Of a stretch of DNA of 64,000 bases, positions 1 to 9,218 are shown one piece after another. Numbering within the stretch: position 1 is the stretch's first letter; every line of letters starts with the position of its first letter. Source of the DNA: Amylibacter sp. GTDB lineage: Bacteria > Pseudomonadota > Alphaproteobacteria > Rhodobacterales > Rhodobacteraceae. The notes beneath the pieces are model-generated. The model saw only the letters and a list, made by a program, of their open reading frames with translations. It searched no databases and was not told the DNA's origin. Both the position numbers and the translations under genes were made by a program. Location of the stretch: assembly GCA_021775355.1 (NCBI GenBank), contig JAJFHZ010000004.1, positions 1 through 64,000 on the forward strand. Direction: 5' to 3'.

Positions 1-287
1 TTGTCAGCATCCATTGTCACATTAAATGAAGATAAGGTTTCGACCTTACTCATATAGTCCAGCACCACCGTTTCAGGCTCTTGTGTTTGGCGCATAGAGG
101 CTGCGGCAAGAACGGCGCGGTCCAGATTGTATTGAATGCTACTGCGTACCGCTTCAAAGCGAACGAAATCAATAGCGGCCCCCCCGACAAGAATCATTGT
201 CGTGAATATTAATATAATGAAAACCGAGAACGCCCCCCGTTCATCACGTTTAAAGCTTGTAAAAAGTCTACTAAGATACTGTACCAT
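1..287 (-). CDS. Tad-type pilus assembly protein, N-terminal part (cut by window edge)
   Basis: The gene runs off the left edge, so only about 95 N-terminal residues are visible. It starts at ATG 287 behind a GGAAGTG-like ribosome site. The protein opens with a short basic stretch (residues 1-16, containing KRDERGAFSV), then one hydrophobic membrane helix (about 18-36), then a sequence of the kind AIDFVRFEAVRSSIQYNLDRAV. This is the usual N-terminus of TadE/TadG-like (Flp pilus assembly, DUF2134/Tad) proteins, where the helix anchors the protein and a pseudopilin or von Willebrand-like part follows outside. No tad neighbours are visible here. The family call rests on the N-terminus only; the body of the protein was not seen. 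Confidence 0.6.
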   Translation of the reverse strand, partial: MVQYLSRLFTSFKRDERGAFSVFIILIFTTMILVGGAAIDFVRFEAVRSSIQYNLDRAVLAAASMRQTQEPETVVLDYMSKVETLSSFNVTMDAD

Positions 288-613
288 TGTTTTCACTTCC
301 AAAGATTTCTACGGATTCGCAACCTAATAAACCTCGCCCACCGGAATGTCGGAACTTAGGCAAGACTTAGGCATTTATCGTATGTTTTCTGGACAAATTT
401 ATCCAAAAAAGACTTATTTGACTTTTATAAATATAAAATAAGGCGCAATATAACTATTTGTTTTAATTAATTTTTTACTAAACTATGGAAACACGGGCAT
501 CAAAATAAGGCAAAAAAGGCATAGTTTTGTCACCTGTTTTTTCAACAGTTGGACGGAAATATGGGCATTGTTCATGACCACAACGCAAGCATAAAAACCT
601 GCCGCCATAATGT
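288..613. other. intergenic region, AT-rich
   Basis: No convincing gene. It separates the pilus gene start (287) from the end of the hypothetical gene at 614 and must carry the promoter of the pilus gene. An 8-bp direct repeat ACTTAGGC occurs at 354-361 and 365-372 (11 bp period). I could not assign a -35/-10 pair with confidence. Confidence 0.5.
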
Positions 614-1111
614 TCAAAGCAGTTTTTCACCCAGAACTTTTTCCTGTAAAAGAAGTACCAGCTTATCCGACATCTCTTTGGTTTGCGACGGGCTGATCGC
701 ACCGCCCACACCCAAACGCCTGCCGATACGCCAGTAAATTCCCGGCGACCATTTCCATTTTTCGGCTTCACGAAGGCGGATTAAAAAACCGTTGGACGGC
801 TTAAACGAAAACCATCCTCGGTCAATTAATGTCATGTTCGACAAGCTGCAAACAAGTACACCTTTATCGTCAAACAACCCTTCACGCGTCAATATCAAAG
901 CTGCGTTGCCAAAGCGTAAATTGGCCTGTGCTTGCCACAAAAATACAACGGCCATGACAAAAAGTGTGAATTTCATAGCAACCGAATGTGTTGCCCCCGC
1001 GAAGGCAAAATTCAGCATCACTAAGGCAGACAAGGACAGAACAACAACACCAAACAATCTGCGCACAGCGCTTGGTTGTATTTTTACGATTATGTCAGAC
1101 ATACATTTCAT
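614..1111 (-). CDS. conserved hypothetical protein with two membrane helices
   Basis: I do not recognise a named family. The protein is about 165 residues (162 if the second ATG at 1102 is used). It has two hydrophobic helices near residues 18-38 and 44-62, followed by a soluble part of about 100 residues rich in Trp/Arg (a stretch containing WKWSPGIYWRIGRRLGVGG). This pattern resembles small PH-like or STM3941-type membrane-anchored proteins that roseobacters carry in single copy, but that is only a loose resemblance. It is a single-gene unit on the minus strand. The start is uncertain because no strong ribosome site is seen. Confidence 0.5.
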   Translation of the reverse strand: MKCMSDIIVKIQPSAVRRLFGVVVLSLSALVMLNFAFAGATHSVAMKFTLFVMAVVFLWQAQANLRFGNAALILTREGLFDDKGVLVCSLSNMTLIDRGWFSFKPSNGFLIRLREAEKWKWSPGIYWRIGRRLGVGGAISPSQTKEMSDKLVLLLQEKVLGEKLL

Positions 1112-1177
1112 TGACCATTTGTATTTGATCCAGCCAAATAACCCAAACCGAATACTAATGGCAAGCGGTGATGTTCG

Positions 1178-2143
1178 TCAGATCCGTTCCACCCCTGCCG
1201 GTACAATCTCATACCCGGGTTCTTCCGGCTCGTCATCGGTCATTTCAGCCGGAAATCCAGGGGCCCGAATATCCAGACCTGTTGCATCCTCCAACCGCTT
1301 GATGATGTTGGGCGACAGTTCGCGCGAACCATAACGCGCAATGCCGTCCTTGAATATTTCAATCATCAACGGATTCATTTCCAAAGGCACCCCTGCCCGG
1401 TCGGCCACATCTTGAAACAGACCTATGTCCTTTAAAACCAGATCCATTGTAAAACTGATATCGCGTGACCCGTTCAGGATCACCTGACTTTCGGTTTCAT
1501 GCACAAAAGATGTGCCTGAGCTGATTTTCATCGCTTCATAAGCAGTGTTCAAATCCATCCCGGCGGCTTTTGCAACGACCAACGCCTCGCTGCAAGTGAT
1601 CAGGTTCGCGGTTGCCAAATAATTGGTTAGCACCTTCAACACACTGGCCGAGCCCAAATCACCTGTGTGCAAAACACGGCGCCCCATTGTGGTTAACAAT
1701 GGTAATATCCGTTCGAATGTCGCACGATCACATCCCGCAAAAATCGAGATATTACCCGTATCGGCACGGTGGCATCCACCTGAAACAGGGCAATCCACAG
1801 CAGCCCCACCCTTGGCTGCCACTTTTGCGCCTAAGCGTTTCACCTCGGCCTCATCCGTGGTGGACATTTCCATCCAGATTTTCCCGGGTTCCATCGCCTC
1901 CAACAACCCGTCCTTGTCTTCCATCACGCTGGCAGAGGCTGCAGGCGATGGCAGGCAGGTAATCACTGCATCACAATCGCGCATCAATTGCGCGGGGCTT
2001 TCGCCTTTATGCGCCCCTAGCCCAACCATTTTTTGAACCAGATCATCGTTCAAATCATGAACCGTCAGGTCGACCCCGTTGCGCAGCAAACTGCCGGATA
2101 GCTTACCGCCGACATTACCCAAACCAATAAAACCGATTTTCAT
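1178..2143 (-). CDS. NAD(P)-dependent oxidoreductase, 3-hydroxyisobutyrate dehydrogenase family
   Basis: Beta-hydroxyacid dehydrogenase of 321 residues, the usual size. The Rossmann motif GLGNVG is at residues 7-12. A DCPVSGG substrate-loop motif lies near residue 120, and the catalytic-lysine segment (LKVLTNYL) is near 170, followed by the all-alpha C-terminal domain. I chose ATG 2143 because a strong GGGAGG ribosome site sits 5-6 bases upstream; an upstream in-frame extension to 2227 has neither a ribosome site nor family similarity. Family members oxidise 3-hydroxyisobutyrate, tartronate semialdehyde, or related short hydroxyacids; the substrate cannot be told from sequence alone. The gene is preceded by the pyrophosphatase terminator, so it should have its own promoter at about 2150-2250. 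Confidence 0.85.
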   Translation of the reverse strand: MKIGFIGLGNVGGKLSGSLLRNGVDLTVHDLNDDLVQKMVGLGAHKGESPAQLMRDCDAVITCLPSPAASASVMEDKDGLLEAMEPGKIWMEMSTTDEAEVKRLGAKVAAKGGAAVDCPVSGGCHRADTGNISIFAGCDRATFERILPLLTTMGRRVLHTGDLGSASVLKVLTNYLATANLITCSEALVVAKAAGMDLNTAYEAMKISSGTSFVHETESQVILNGSRDISFTMDLVLKDIGLFQDVADRAGVPLEMNPLMIEIFKDGIARYGSRELSPNIIKRLEDATGLDIRAPGFPAEMTDDEPEEPGYEIVPAGVERI

Positions 2144-2256
2144 AAAGACCTCCCTGTCATCGTTTGAAATAACTGTGATAGAATAAAACAAACCTGCCCG
2201 CCAAAGACCGACATTTATCTGCCGCAAACGTAGTTTTATTAAGAAGCGTGTTAACG

Positions 2257-2286
2257 AAAAAAGGCACCAACGATTTGATGCCTTTT
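2257..2286 (-). terminator. rho-independent terminator of the pyrophosphatase gene
   Basis: Perfect 8-bp stem: AAAAGGCA at 2259-2266 pairs with TGCCTTTT at 2279-2286, with a 12-base loop. Read on the minus strand, the stem is followed by a run of six T. It lies 30-60 bases after the stop codon at 2316. Confidence 0.75.
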
Positions 2287-2315
2287 ATAATATACTAGAA
2301 TTTTAAAGTTACCTT

Positions 2316-3230
2316 TTAGACCGCCAGATTGGGGATAATCTGTTTTTTGCGTGAAACGACGCCCGGCAAAACAACATCATCGCCGGAAACTGTGACATCA
2401 AAGGATTTTTCCGCAACCTGTTTGATCACATCGTTCGGAATAAGCAAGGTTGCCTGTTCTTTAAGAATATCCACAACAAATAACAGCACCTGATCAACAT
2501 TATCCTCAGAGGCCACTGTTGTCATTGCATCAATCAAACTGGCTTTACGTGACAACACAGTTTCAGGGCTTGTGGTTTCCAAAACGGACACCCGAAAGTT
2601 AGTGCCGCCAACCGCATATTCTTTACTATCTAGGCGCAGCAATTCCGCGTCAGAAAAATGTGACACGTCAGATTTTGCCGCAAACATTTCAGCCGCATAT
2701 GCCGCTATATCCAAATCCAGTTCACCGGCCAAAAATTCTGCCAGATCAACATCCACATCTGTAGTGGTCGGGCTGCGGAATTCCAGTGTATCAGACAGGA
2801 TGCAAGACAGGATCAAGCCCTTGATTGCATCCGGCGCTGTTGCCAGATCTTCGCCCATCATATTGGCCATCACAGTCGCGGTCGATGCCACAGGCTCGAT
2901 CGTGATATTGATCGGTTGTTTGGTTTTCAAACCGCCAACCAACATATGATGGTCGATGATTTCAATGACGGTGGCGTCATTGATATGCTCTGGCAGTTCA
3001 GCCGGGTTATTGGTGTCAACGATCACAACCAAATCGTCTGCATCAACGTCTTTTAAAAGTTCAGGTATTTCATAACCCCAACGTTTCAGAACAAAATCGG
3101 CCTCTGTATTTGGTGTACCCAGAACATAGGGTGTGGCCTCTACATCTTTAGTGCCCAAAAACCAGCTCCAGATGATAGCAGAACCGGTTGCATCTGTGTC
3201 AGGGGCTTTGTGTCCGAAAATTTTGATCAT
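2316..3230 (-). CDS. ppaC: manganese-dependent inorganic pyrophosphatase (DHH family)
   Basis: Family II pyrophosphatase that hydrolyses pyrophosphate to two phosphates in the cytoplasm. It is 304 residues, the normal length. Metal ligands fit the family: H7 in the N-terminal FGHKAPDTD motif with D11 and D13, D72 in VDTNN, and the D93-H94-H95 DHH triad. The C-terminal DHHA2 domain with an SRKKQ substrate motif ends the protein. The upstream gene on the same strand, an acyltransferase, ends 57 bases before it, so the two may be co-transcribed. A clear terminator follows. Confidence 0.92.
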   Translation of the reverse strand: MIKIFGHKAPDTDATGSAIIWSWFLGTKDVEATPYVLGTPNTEADFVLKRWGYEIPELLKDVDADDLVVIVDTNNPAELPEHINDATVIEIIDHHMLVGGLKTKQPINITIEPVASTATVMANMMGEDLATAPDAIKGLILSCILSDTLEFRSPTTTDVDVDLAEFLAGELDLDIAAYAAEMFAAKSDVSHFSDAELLRLDSKEYAVGGTNFRVSVLETTSPETVLSRKASLIDAMTTVASEDNVDQVLLFVVDILKEQATLLIPNDVIKQVAEKSFDVTVSGDDVVLPGVVSRKKQIIPNLAV

Positions 3231-3287
3231 GTCTTTGCCATTTCAATAGGAATTTTGCGGCCCTTATAGGCGCAGACTTTTAGGATG

Positions 3288-4667
3288 TCACCCCAAATGG
3301 GCAATTGCATTGGCATAATACCCAAGCAGTGGTACTTCATCCGATTGCAGATGGTACTTGCCGTCTTTTTCAATGATTACATGGCGCAATGCCAACATCC
3401 GCAAACCGACATCGACCGCATAATCAAAGTTCTTGTGTGGAATGTGCATATAGGCGCCTTTAGCCAACAATCGTTGCAATGCAATATTGCACTTTTTGAC
3501 GACATCTTCTTTGCTAAGCGGCGTTTTTTGGTTGGTCAGAAATATCCGTGCCACTAATGACACCGGTAAGATCGGGATCACCGCCCCTACCTTTGATATC
3601 AATTCTTTACCCAATGCTTTGGTCATCGCTTGGTGTCTGCGATGTCCGTGTGTTTTCAAAAACGTCTTAAAGGATACAGGTGCGCCAAAACTGACACTGG
3701 CGTAGCCAAAGCGATAAAATTTACCCGTAACCCGCAACCCGATCTGGCGCCAGGCAAAGCGCAGAAAGGCAGAAAATTTATCTGCTCTACTGGTCTTTTC
3801 GCCCTTTCCAGAAGCCAGCAGCACACGATCCTCCAACACCCGGTCATAATTCAACCCGACAGGCACAAAATAAATATCATGACTGGTCTCGGGGTCAAAA
3901 TCCGCCACTATGTAGCTAAGAAGACCCAGTTTGGCCGGTTTCAACTTACCATCCCGAGATAGGCCGCCTTCAGGGAAAACCGCCTGTGTCACACCTGCCG
4001 CAGTTGCCATCTGCACGTAACGGGCAAGAACGCGACGATAAAGCTGATTGCGTGATTTACGGCGAATAAAGTAGGCCCCAAGACTACTGATCAACGGCTT
4101 TAACGGCCAAACCCGCGCCCATTCACCCACCGCATAAGACAGGGCTGAACGCGATGCCGCCAGATAAGTCACCAAGATATAATCCATGTTGGAACGGTGG
4201 TTCATCACAAAGATCACGGTTGCATCGGGATCAATGCCCTTCAGGGCATCTTCATCCACATAACCCAGACGCACGCGATATAAAGAGCGTGACAGCCAAC
4301 GCGCAATTTTGATGGCAATGCCAAAATAGCCTGTAGCGGAAAACGACGGTACGATTTCGCGCGCATAGCGATGTGCCATCTGTTCGGCCACAGGATACGG
4401 TATTTGCTCGGTCTGGGTATGTTCGATAATCGCCTCTATGACTTGTGGATCATATGACAACCGATCGATCATCACCCGTCTTTTGGTCAGCTTAAACGGT
4501 TGGATTTTCAACTGTAGCCGCTCGTTCAGAACCTTAATGGCTTTGTTCATCCGGTGCCGTAGATACCAACGTACCGTTGGCATCAATATGCGATCCAATA
4601 GTCCGATCAGGGCCAATATGCCTGCCAACCAAACCGTCCATGTTGGTATTTCTATTGTTTCGAACAT
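3288..4667 (-). CDS. glycerol-3-phosphate / 1-acylglycerol-3-phosphate acyltransferase (PlsC/PlsB-like)
   Basis: Membrane-associated acyltransferase of 459 residues, longer than typical PlsC (about 240) and closer to PlsB-like proteins of alphaproteobacteria. A membrane helix lies at about residues 11-28. The catalytic HX4D motif is H157 to D162 (HRSNMD). A glycerophosphate-binding FPEGGLSRDG block lies near 230. The long C-terminal part after residue 330 has no motif I can name. Expected role: acyl transfer to glycerol-3-phosphate or lysophosphatidate in phospholipid synthesis at the inner membrane. It diverges from the aldo/keto reductase across 55 bases. Confidence 0.8.
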   Translation of the reverse strand: MFETIEIPTWTVWLAGILALIGLLDRILMPTVRWYLRHRMNKAIKVLNERLQLKIQPFKLTKRRVMIDRLSYDPQVIEAIIEHTQTEQIPYPVAEQMAHRYAREIVPSFSATGYFGIAIKIARWLSRSLYRVRLGYVDEDALKGIDPDATVIFVMNHRSNMDYILVTYLAASRSALSYAVGEWARVWPLKPLISSLGAYFIRRKSRNQLYRRVLARYVQMATAAGVTQAVFPEGGLSRDGKLKPAKLGLLSYIVADFDPETSHDIYFVPVGLNYDRVLEDRVLLASGKGEKTSRADKFSAFLRFAWRQIGLRVTGKFYRFGYASVSFGAPVSFKTFLKTHGHRRHQAMTKALGKELISKVGAVIPILPVSLVARIFLTNQKTPLSKEDVVKKCNIALQRLLAKGAYMHIPHKNFDYAVDVGLRMLALRHVIIEKDGKYHLQSDEVPLLGYYANAIAHLG

Positions 4668-4722
4668 TTGCTTAACGTATCAGGTAATTTCAAATACCAA
4701 AGAGAAACGTTGGGGGAAAACA

Positions 4723-5706
4723 ATGAAGTATCGCAAACTTGGGGCGAACGGCCCGAAAATCAGCACAATCGGACTGGGATGTATGAGCTTCGCAGGTTTT
4801 TTTGGCCCTACGGATGATCAATCCAGCTTTGATTGTCTTGCAGCGGCAATGGATATGGGGATCGATTTTCTGGATACAGCCGATGTTTACGGTATGGGTA
4901 AATCCGAAACTGTGCTGGGCACGTTCATTAATACCCATCCAAATAAATTTAAAATTGCCACAAAATGTGGCATCGTGGTCAAACCCCAGCACAGCTTTGA
5001 CAATTCCGAAACTTACATCCGCACCGCACTGGCAGGATCATTCGAGCGACTTGGTGTGGATTATGTCGACCTTTATTACATTCATCGCCGCGACCAAAGC
5101 GTACCGATTGAAGGAGTCGCGCTAACGATGGGCAGGTTGATCGATGAAGGCAAAATCGGCGGTTGGGGGTTATCGGAAGTTTCCCCTACAACAATTCGGC
5201 GTGCCCATGCAGTGACACCGCTTATGGCAGTGCAAAGCGAGTATTCCTTGTGGACGCGCACGCCTGAAGTGGGCGTCCTCCAGACTTGCGAGGCTTTGGG
5301 TATATGTTTCGTACCGTTTTCCCCTGTTGGGCGCGGGATATTTGCGCAGAATTTTCCTGTGTTAAGCAATTTTAAAGATAGCGATTTTCGCCTGAAAGTG
5401 CCACGGTTCCAAGAACCGAATTATTCCGACAATTGCCGTATGATCGAAGGCTTTAAAACGTTTTGTGCCGACAACAGGTGGATGGTTTCCGCCGCTGCCC
5501 TTGCCTGGATATTGGATCAAAACGATACAATGGTACCAATTCCCGCAACCCGCTATGCCAAACACCTGAATGAATGGGCACAAGCCACCGAGATCACTTT
5601 CACCGATACACAGCGCGCTGAAATAGACCGTCTGCTGCCAATCGGATTTGCTTACGGCGACCGTTATAATGCTGCCCAGTGGAATGGGCCCGAAAAATAC
5701 AGCTAA
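4723..5706 (+). CDS. aldo/keto reductase
   Basis: NADPH-dependent reductase of the YajO/Tas type, 327 residues. The N-terminus reads as a typical AKR beta strand (MKYRKLG..GLGCM). The catalytic Asp-Tyr pair is in DTADVYG (D51, Y56), the lysine in IATKCG, and the histidine in YYIHRRD. C-terminal NADP-binding residues lie in the VPIPATR segment. I chose ATG 4723 because GGGGG lies 8 bases upstream; an open frame back to 4438 runs opposite the acyltransferase and is not part of the gene. Its stop overlaps the stop of the convergent gene at 5703 by two bases. Substrate unknown. Confidence 0.9.
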   Translation: MKYRKLGANGPKISTIGLGCMSFAGFFGPTDDQSSFDCLAAAMDMGIDFLDTADVYGMGKSETVLGTFINTHPNKFKIATKCGIVVKPQHSFDNSETYIRTALAGSFERLGVDYVDLYYIHRRDQSVPIEGVALTMGRLIDEGKIGGWGLSEVSPTTIRRAHAVTPLMAVQSEYSLWTRTPEVGVLQTCEALGICFVPFSPVGRGIFAQNFPVLSNFKDSDFRLKVPRFQEPNYSDNCRMIEGFKTFCADNRWMVSAAALAWILDQNDTMVPIPATRYAKHLNEWAQATEITFTDTQRAEIDRLLPIGFAYGDRYNAAQWNGPEKYS

Positions 5707-6446
5707 CCTTTGGTAAACGCCAAAAGGTTTGTCAGCTTATCTTTCGATACGATCAAGCGCCCACAATCCTTTTGCGCGCCCGCGGGCCCCGAAACACAAT
5801 AATCATAAGCCCCCATATCCAAGTTCAATGCCATTTTCGGATTCAGTTCCTGTTGTACTTGATGTGCCGCATCATAAAGCGTTTCAGCCTGTGTACTTTC
5901 CCAAATACCAAAGCTGCCGTCATTCATTGTCACCAGCATACGTCGTTTGAATTTTGGCGCATCCGCGACATCTTCCAAATCTAGCCGACTATCATTGATC
6001 AGCAAATGTGATTGCAATACTGCCACACCCATTCTCTTTGCCTTTGCAACAAACCCGTCACGCAAAGATTTTTCTTTTAAGTTGTAGTTTTCCCCGCCCA
6101 AAGCAACATCTCGTGCATGAAACAAATTTGGCATGCCTTTTTTATTGATAATCAAAACCCCATCCCAGTTTTGATATCTGCGGCTGACGATCTGCCCGTC
6201 CTTGATCACCAACCCTTCAACGCCAAAACGATCAGCGCTGGAATAAGTGCCTGCAACGGTTAGCATATGGTGGCTATTTGCTTGCATTTCATCGGGCAGC
6301 ACCCGCAAATGAATCTGTAGATCCGTCTGGCATGAATGGATCAAAACCGATGGAGACAAGGAACAGTCCTGCGCAAAAACCGCAGCCGACAAGGCAAGGT
6401 TAAGGCCAGCTGCTTGCAAAAAACGCTGCAAAATCTGAAAAGTCAC
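5703..6446 (-). CDS. secreted phosphodiester glycosidase-like protein (DUF2233/NAGPA family)
   Basis: Exported protein of about 247 residues. A GTG start at 6446 is preferred: AGGAG lies 7 bases upstream and the resulting N-terminus is a normal signal peptide ending at about AVFAQ. The mature part has the DUF2233 layout: a GVEGLVIKDGQIV strand, a segment with NWDGVLI, and a late block ALNLDMGAYDYC where the family has a conserved LNLDGG motif. Relatives of this fold remove covering N-acetylglucosamine groups in eukaryotes; the bacterial substrate is not known. It stands alone on the minus strand, tail to tail with the aldo/keto reductase. Confidence 0.65.
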   Translation of the reverse strand: MTFQILQRFLQAAGLNLALSAAVFAQDCSLSPSVLIHSCQTDLQIHLRVLPDEMQANSHHMLTVAGTYSSADRFGVEGLVIKDGQIVSRRYQNWDGVLIINKKGMPNLFHARDVALGGENYNLKEKSLRDGFVAKAKRMGVAVLQSHLLINDSRLDLEDVADAPKFKRRMLVTMNDGSFGIWESTQAETLYDAAHQVQQELNPKMALNLDMGAYDYCVSGPAGAQKDCGRLIVSKDKLTNLLAFTKG

Positions 6447-6539
6447 ATGAACTCTCCTGCTATTCGCACAAACTCTGCCAGATATTATCCATCTTGCCAA
6501 ATCACCAAAATGCCACGGTCGGTCAAAACTTGCCTATGA

Positions 6540-7397
6540 TTACCCATGGCTACCAGAGTAACCGTTCAAAGCAGGTGTTTTCCACCCATTGAGCGCATCA
6601 ATGGCAGGTTTGTAAATCTCAACCTGAAGCGGGTAACAAGCGGCCGTGCCACTGGAATGTGTTGTACTGCAATCGCCGCCCGGACAGGCAGACAACCCAC
6701 CGATAAGGTCAATTTCAGCGAAAAACTCTATAAAATCACCGGGGCGTACAGGGCTGGCTTTCATGAAATACTGCTTGGTATCAGGCATAAAGCCCGTACA
6801 CATGAAAACGTTCAGCACATCATGTACAAGCGGTTCTGCATCTTGCACAGAAATCCCGCGATCCGCCGCCAAGGCCCGTGTCAGGTTGGAATGGCAGCAA
6901 TAGTGGTAATCCACCCCGTTCAACACATCATTGGTATATGGGTCACAACGCGTACCGATTACATCATGCACCGATGCGCCGTATTCATCCCAGCCGTACC
7001 AATCCAGTGTGTCATATGTCACCGTCGCCATCGGGCGCATGGCAGGAAAGCTTGACCACATCCGGTCGCCGGTACTGATATGGGTACCATGTAGGGCGCG
7101 GGTTTTACCTGAATAGAACTTTTCGTTCAGGTCATTGGCGTTCCACAGGTTCAAGTCACCTACTTGCGGCCCTTCAATACTGACAATCCGAAAAAAATGA
7201 CCCTTTGGGACGTTAAAACACGCGCCATCGCGTGGCGGGGCAATGACGGTGTCGATCAAGGTCAGGTTTTCGCGGGCTGTCGTATAAAGTGCCATATCTG
7301 GTTTGGGCAATGTATCAATGGGATAACACACGGTCGGTACTATTTTACGAAGATCATCGGCATTGGCCGGTACGGGATTTTGGGGTTTGTATTTCAT
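6540..7397 (-). CDS. DUF1989 (urea carboxylase-associated) family protein
   Basis: 285-residue cytoplasmic protein of the DUF1989 family, whose members occur beside urea carboxylase and aminomethyltransferase-like genes. Recognisable blocks are the central GDLNLWNANDLNEKFYSGKTRALH segment (read in parts), GDRMWSSFPAMRP, and the C-terminal CPGGDCS. The latter provides a Cys pair, with Cys-Cys-His also in the HYCCHSN segment, suggesting a bound metal. No urea carboxylase gene is nearby. The next gene on the same strand, an FAD dehydrogenase, ends 37 bases upstream, so both may form one transcript. Confidence 0.8.
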   Translation of the reverse strand: MKYKPQNPVPANADDLRKIVPTVCYPIDTLPKPDMALYTTARENLTLIDTVIAPPRDGACFNVPKGHFFRIVSIEGPQVGDLNLWNANDLNEKFYSGKTRALHGTHISTGDRMWSSFPAMRPMATVTYDTLDWYGWDEYGASVHDVIGTRCDPYTNDVLNGVDYHYCCHSNLTRALAADRGISVQDAEPLVHDVLNVFMCTGFMPDTKQYFMKASPVRPGDFIEFFAEIDLIGGLSACPGGDCSTTHSSGTAACYPLQVEIYKPAIDALNGWKTPALNGYSGSHG

Positions 7398-7434
7398 AAG
7401 GTAGCTTTGGCAGATTATCGGTTTGGGTCAAGCA

Positions 7435-9078
7435 TTAAGCATGGCGTCCCGCTTGCCGTCCCGAAAAGATACAGCCACCCAAGAATGTACCTTCCAAAGC
7501 GTTATAACCGTGATAGCCGCCGCCACCAAAACCTGCGACTTCGCCTGCTGCATAAAGACCTGCGAAAGGGGTACCATCAGGACGCAGAACTTGCCCCGTG
7601 ATGTCGGTGTGCAGCCCTCCCAATGATTTACGCGTCAGTATATTCAGACGTACGGCAATCAATGGGCCGTTCTTTGCATCCAGTATTTTATGCAGCTTGG
7701 CTGTGCGGATCAGCTTATCCCCAAGATAGGCCCGCGCCCCGCGAATAGCCGTCACTTGTGCATCCTTGGCAAACTTATTATCGATCTGTCGGTCGCGGTC
7801 TGCGATTTGTGCGCAAATATGATCATAGGATACACGCGCATCAGGCGCCAAAGCATTCATGCCTGCCACAAGCGCATGTAAATCGTCCTTCACAATAAAA
7901 TCGGCACCATGCGATTTAAACGCTTCTACCGCATCTGTCGCACCCTTACCAAGGCGGGCTTTCAAAACCTGACGCCAACTGGCCGAGGTCAAATCGGGAT
8001 TTTGTTCAGATCCCGATAGGGCAAACTCTTTTTCGATGATTTTCTGGGTCAAGATGAACCAACTATGCTCATGTCCCGCCGACAGAATACGTTTCAGGGT
8101 GGAAAGCGTGTCGAACCCCGGTAAACAAGGTGCTTCCAATCGGTCACCATTGCCGTCAAACCACATGGAACTTGGGCCGGGCAGAATGCGAATGCCGTGG
8201 TTGGGCCAAATCGGATCCCAATTTTGCAAACCTTCGGTGTAATGCCACATCCGATCACCATTGATCACCGCTGCCCCTGCCTGAACGGCCGTCACCTGCA
8301 TCTTGCCATCCACATAATCGGGCACACCCGCAACCATGCGCTTAGGTGGCTTGCCAAGGCGATCTTCGGGCCAGTAATGGCGCACCAGATCGTGATTGCC
8401 ACCAATGCCACCCGTAGTCAAAATCACCGTTTCAGCCTGGTAGTTAAAATCGCCAACAGGGGTGCGGCTGGTACTGCGGCCCCGTTCAGCAACCGTATCT
8501 TCCAACACCTCACCCGAAACACCTGTTACCCTGCCCGCCTCAACGATCAGATCAGTCACTTTGTGGCGAAAACAAAACCGCAACTTGCCCAACGCCTGCG
8601 CTTCGCGCGCCAAATTCTCAAACGGGGCAACAACACCCGGGCCCGTTCCCCATGTCAAATGAAACCGCGGCACGGAATTACCATGACCGGACGCACCTGC
8701 CCCGCCACGTTCCGCCCAACCGACAACAGGAAACCAACGCATACCCAACTGATACAGCCAAGGACGCATCTCACATGTGGCAAAATCAAGATAAGCTTCG
8801 GTGAATATTTTCGGATTAGCATCCTCGGCACGGTCAAACTGGGCTGATCCATACCAGTCAGCCGCCGCAAGATCACGACTGTCTTTGATTCCTATCCGCC
8901 GTTGTTCCGGCGTATCAATCATAAACAACCCACCCAAAGACCAGAACGCCTGACCACCCAAGGATTGTTCGCCTTCTTGATCCAGCAGCAGAACCGACCG
9001 CCCACGCGATACCGCTTCATTTGCCGCAACAAGACCTGCCAAGCCTGCGCCGACGATTATTACATCTGCTTTTGCCAC
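7435..9078 (-). CDS. FAD-binding dehydrogenase (KsdD / fumarate reductase flavoprotein fold)
   Basis: Flavoprotein of 547 residues. The N-terminal dinucleotide motif is GAGLAG (10-15), followed by a LGGQAFWSLGG block in the place where the fumarate-reductase/3-ketosteroid dehydrogenase family contacts FAD. The ATP-like GGIGGN block is mid-protein, and a final GLYAAGEVAGFGGGG..GYNALEG motif closes the FAD site. It is the subgroup annotated simply as 'FAD-binding dehydrogenase'; the substrate is unknown, and a steroid substrate is not implied. It is transcribed with the DUF1989 gene and is divergent from the DUF2339 gene. Confidence 0.85.
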   Translation of the reverse strand: MAKADVIIVGAGLAGLVAANEAVSRGRSVLLLDQEGEQSLGGQAFWSLGGLFMIDTPEQRRIGIKDSRDLAAADWYGSAQFDRAEDANPKIFTEAYLDFATCEMRPWLYQLGMRWFPVVGWAERGGAGASGHGNSVPRFHLTWGTGPGVVAPFENLAREAQALGKLRFCFRHKVTDLIVEAGRVTGVSGEVLEDTVAERGRSTSRTPVGDFNYQAETVILTTGGIGGNHDLVRHYWPEDRLGKPPKRMVAGVPDYVDGKMQVTAVQAGAAVINGDRMWHYTEGLQNWDPIWPNHGIRILPGPSSMWFDGNGDRLEAPCLPGFDTLSTLKRILSAGHEHSWFILTQKIIEKEFALSGSEQNPDLTSASWRQVLKARLGKGATDAVEAFKSHGADFIVKDDLHALVAGMNALAPDARVSYDHICAQIADRDRQIDNKFAKDAQVTAIRGARAYLGDKLIRTAKLHKILDAKNGPLIAVRLNILTRKSLGGLHTDITGQVLRPDGTPFAGLYAAGEVAGFGGGGYHGYNALEGTFLGGCIFSGRQAGRHA

Positions 9079-9218
9079 ACTATTCCCCCCGTTTAAGAGA
9101 TAACCTAGCCACAGATTTACGCTTATTGAAGAAAAACCTGACGTAACGGTTAGCTTTCAGTCACTTGACCTTATCTGTCACTTTATTCATCTTGCCGTTA
9201 TTCATTAGAGGAATTCAC

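Noticed and set aside
478..771. Cys-containing minus-strand frame with a CLRCGHEQC segment
   Set aside because: Mostly overlaps the better-supported gene at 614-1111 in another frame and lacks a ribosome site; the Cys motif appears only in its tail.
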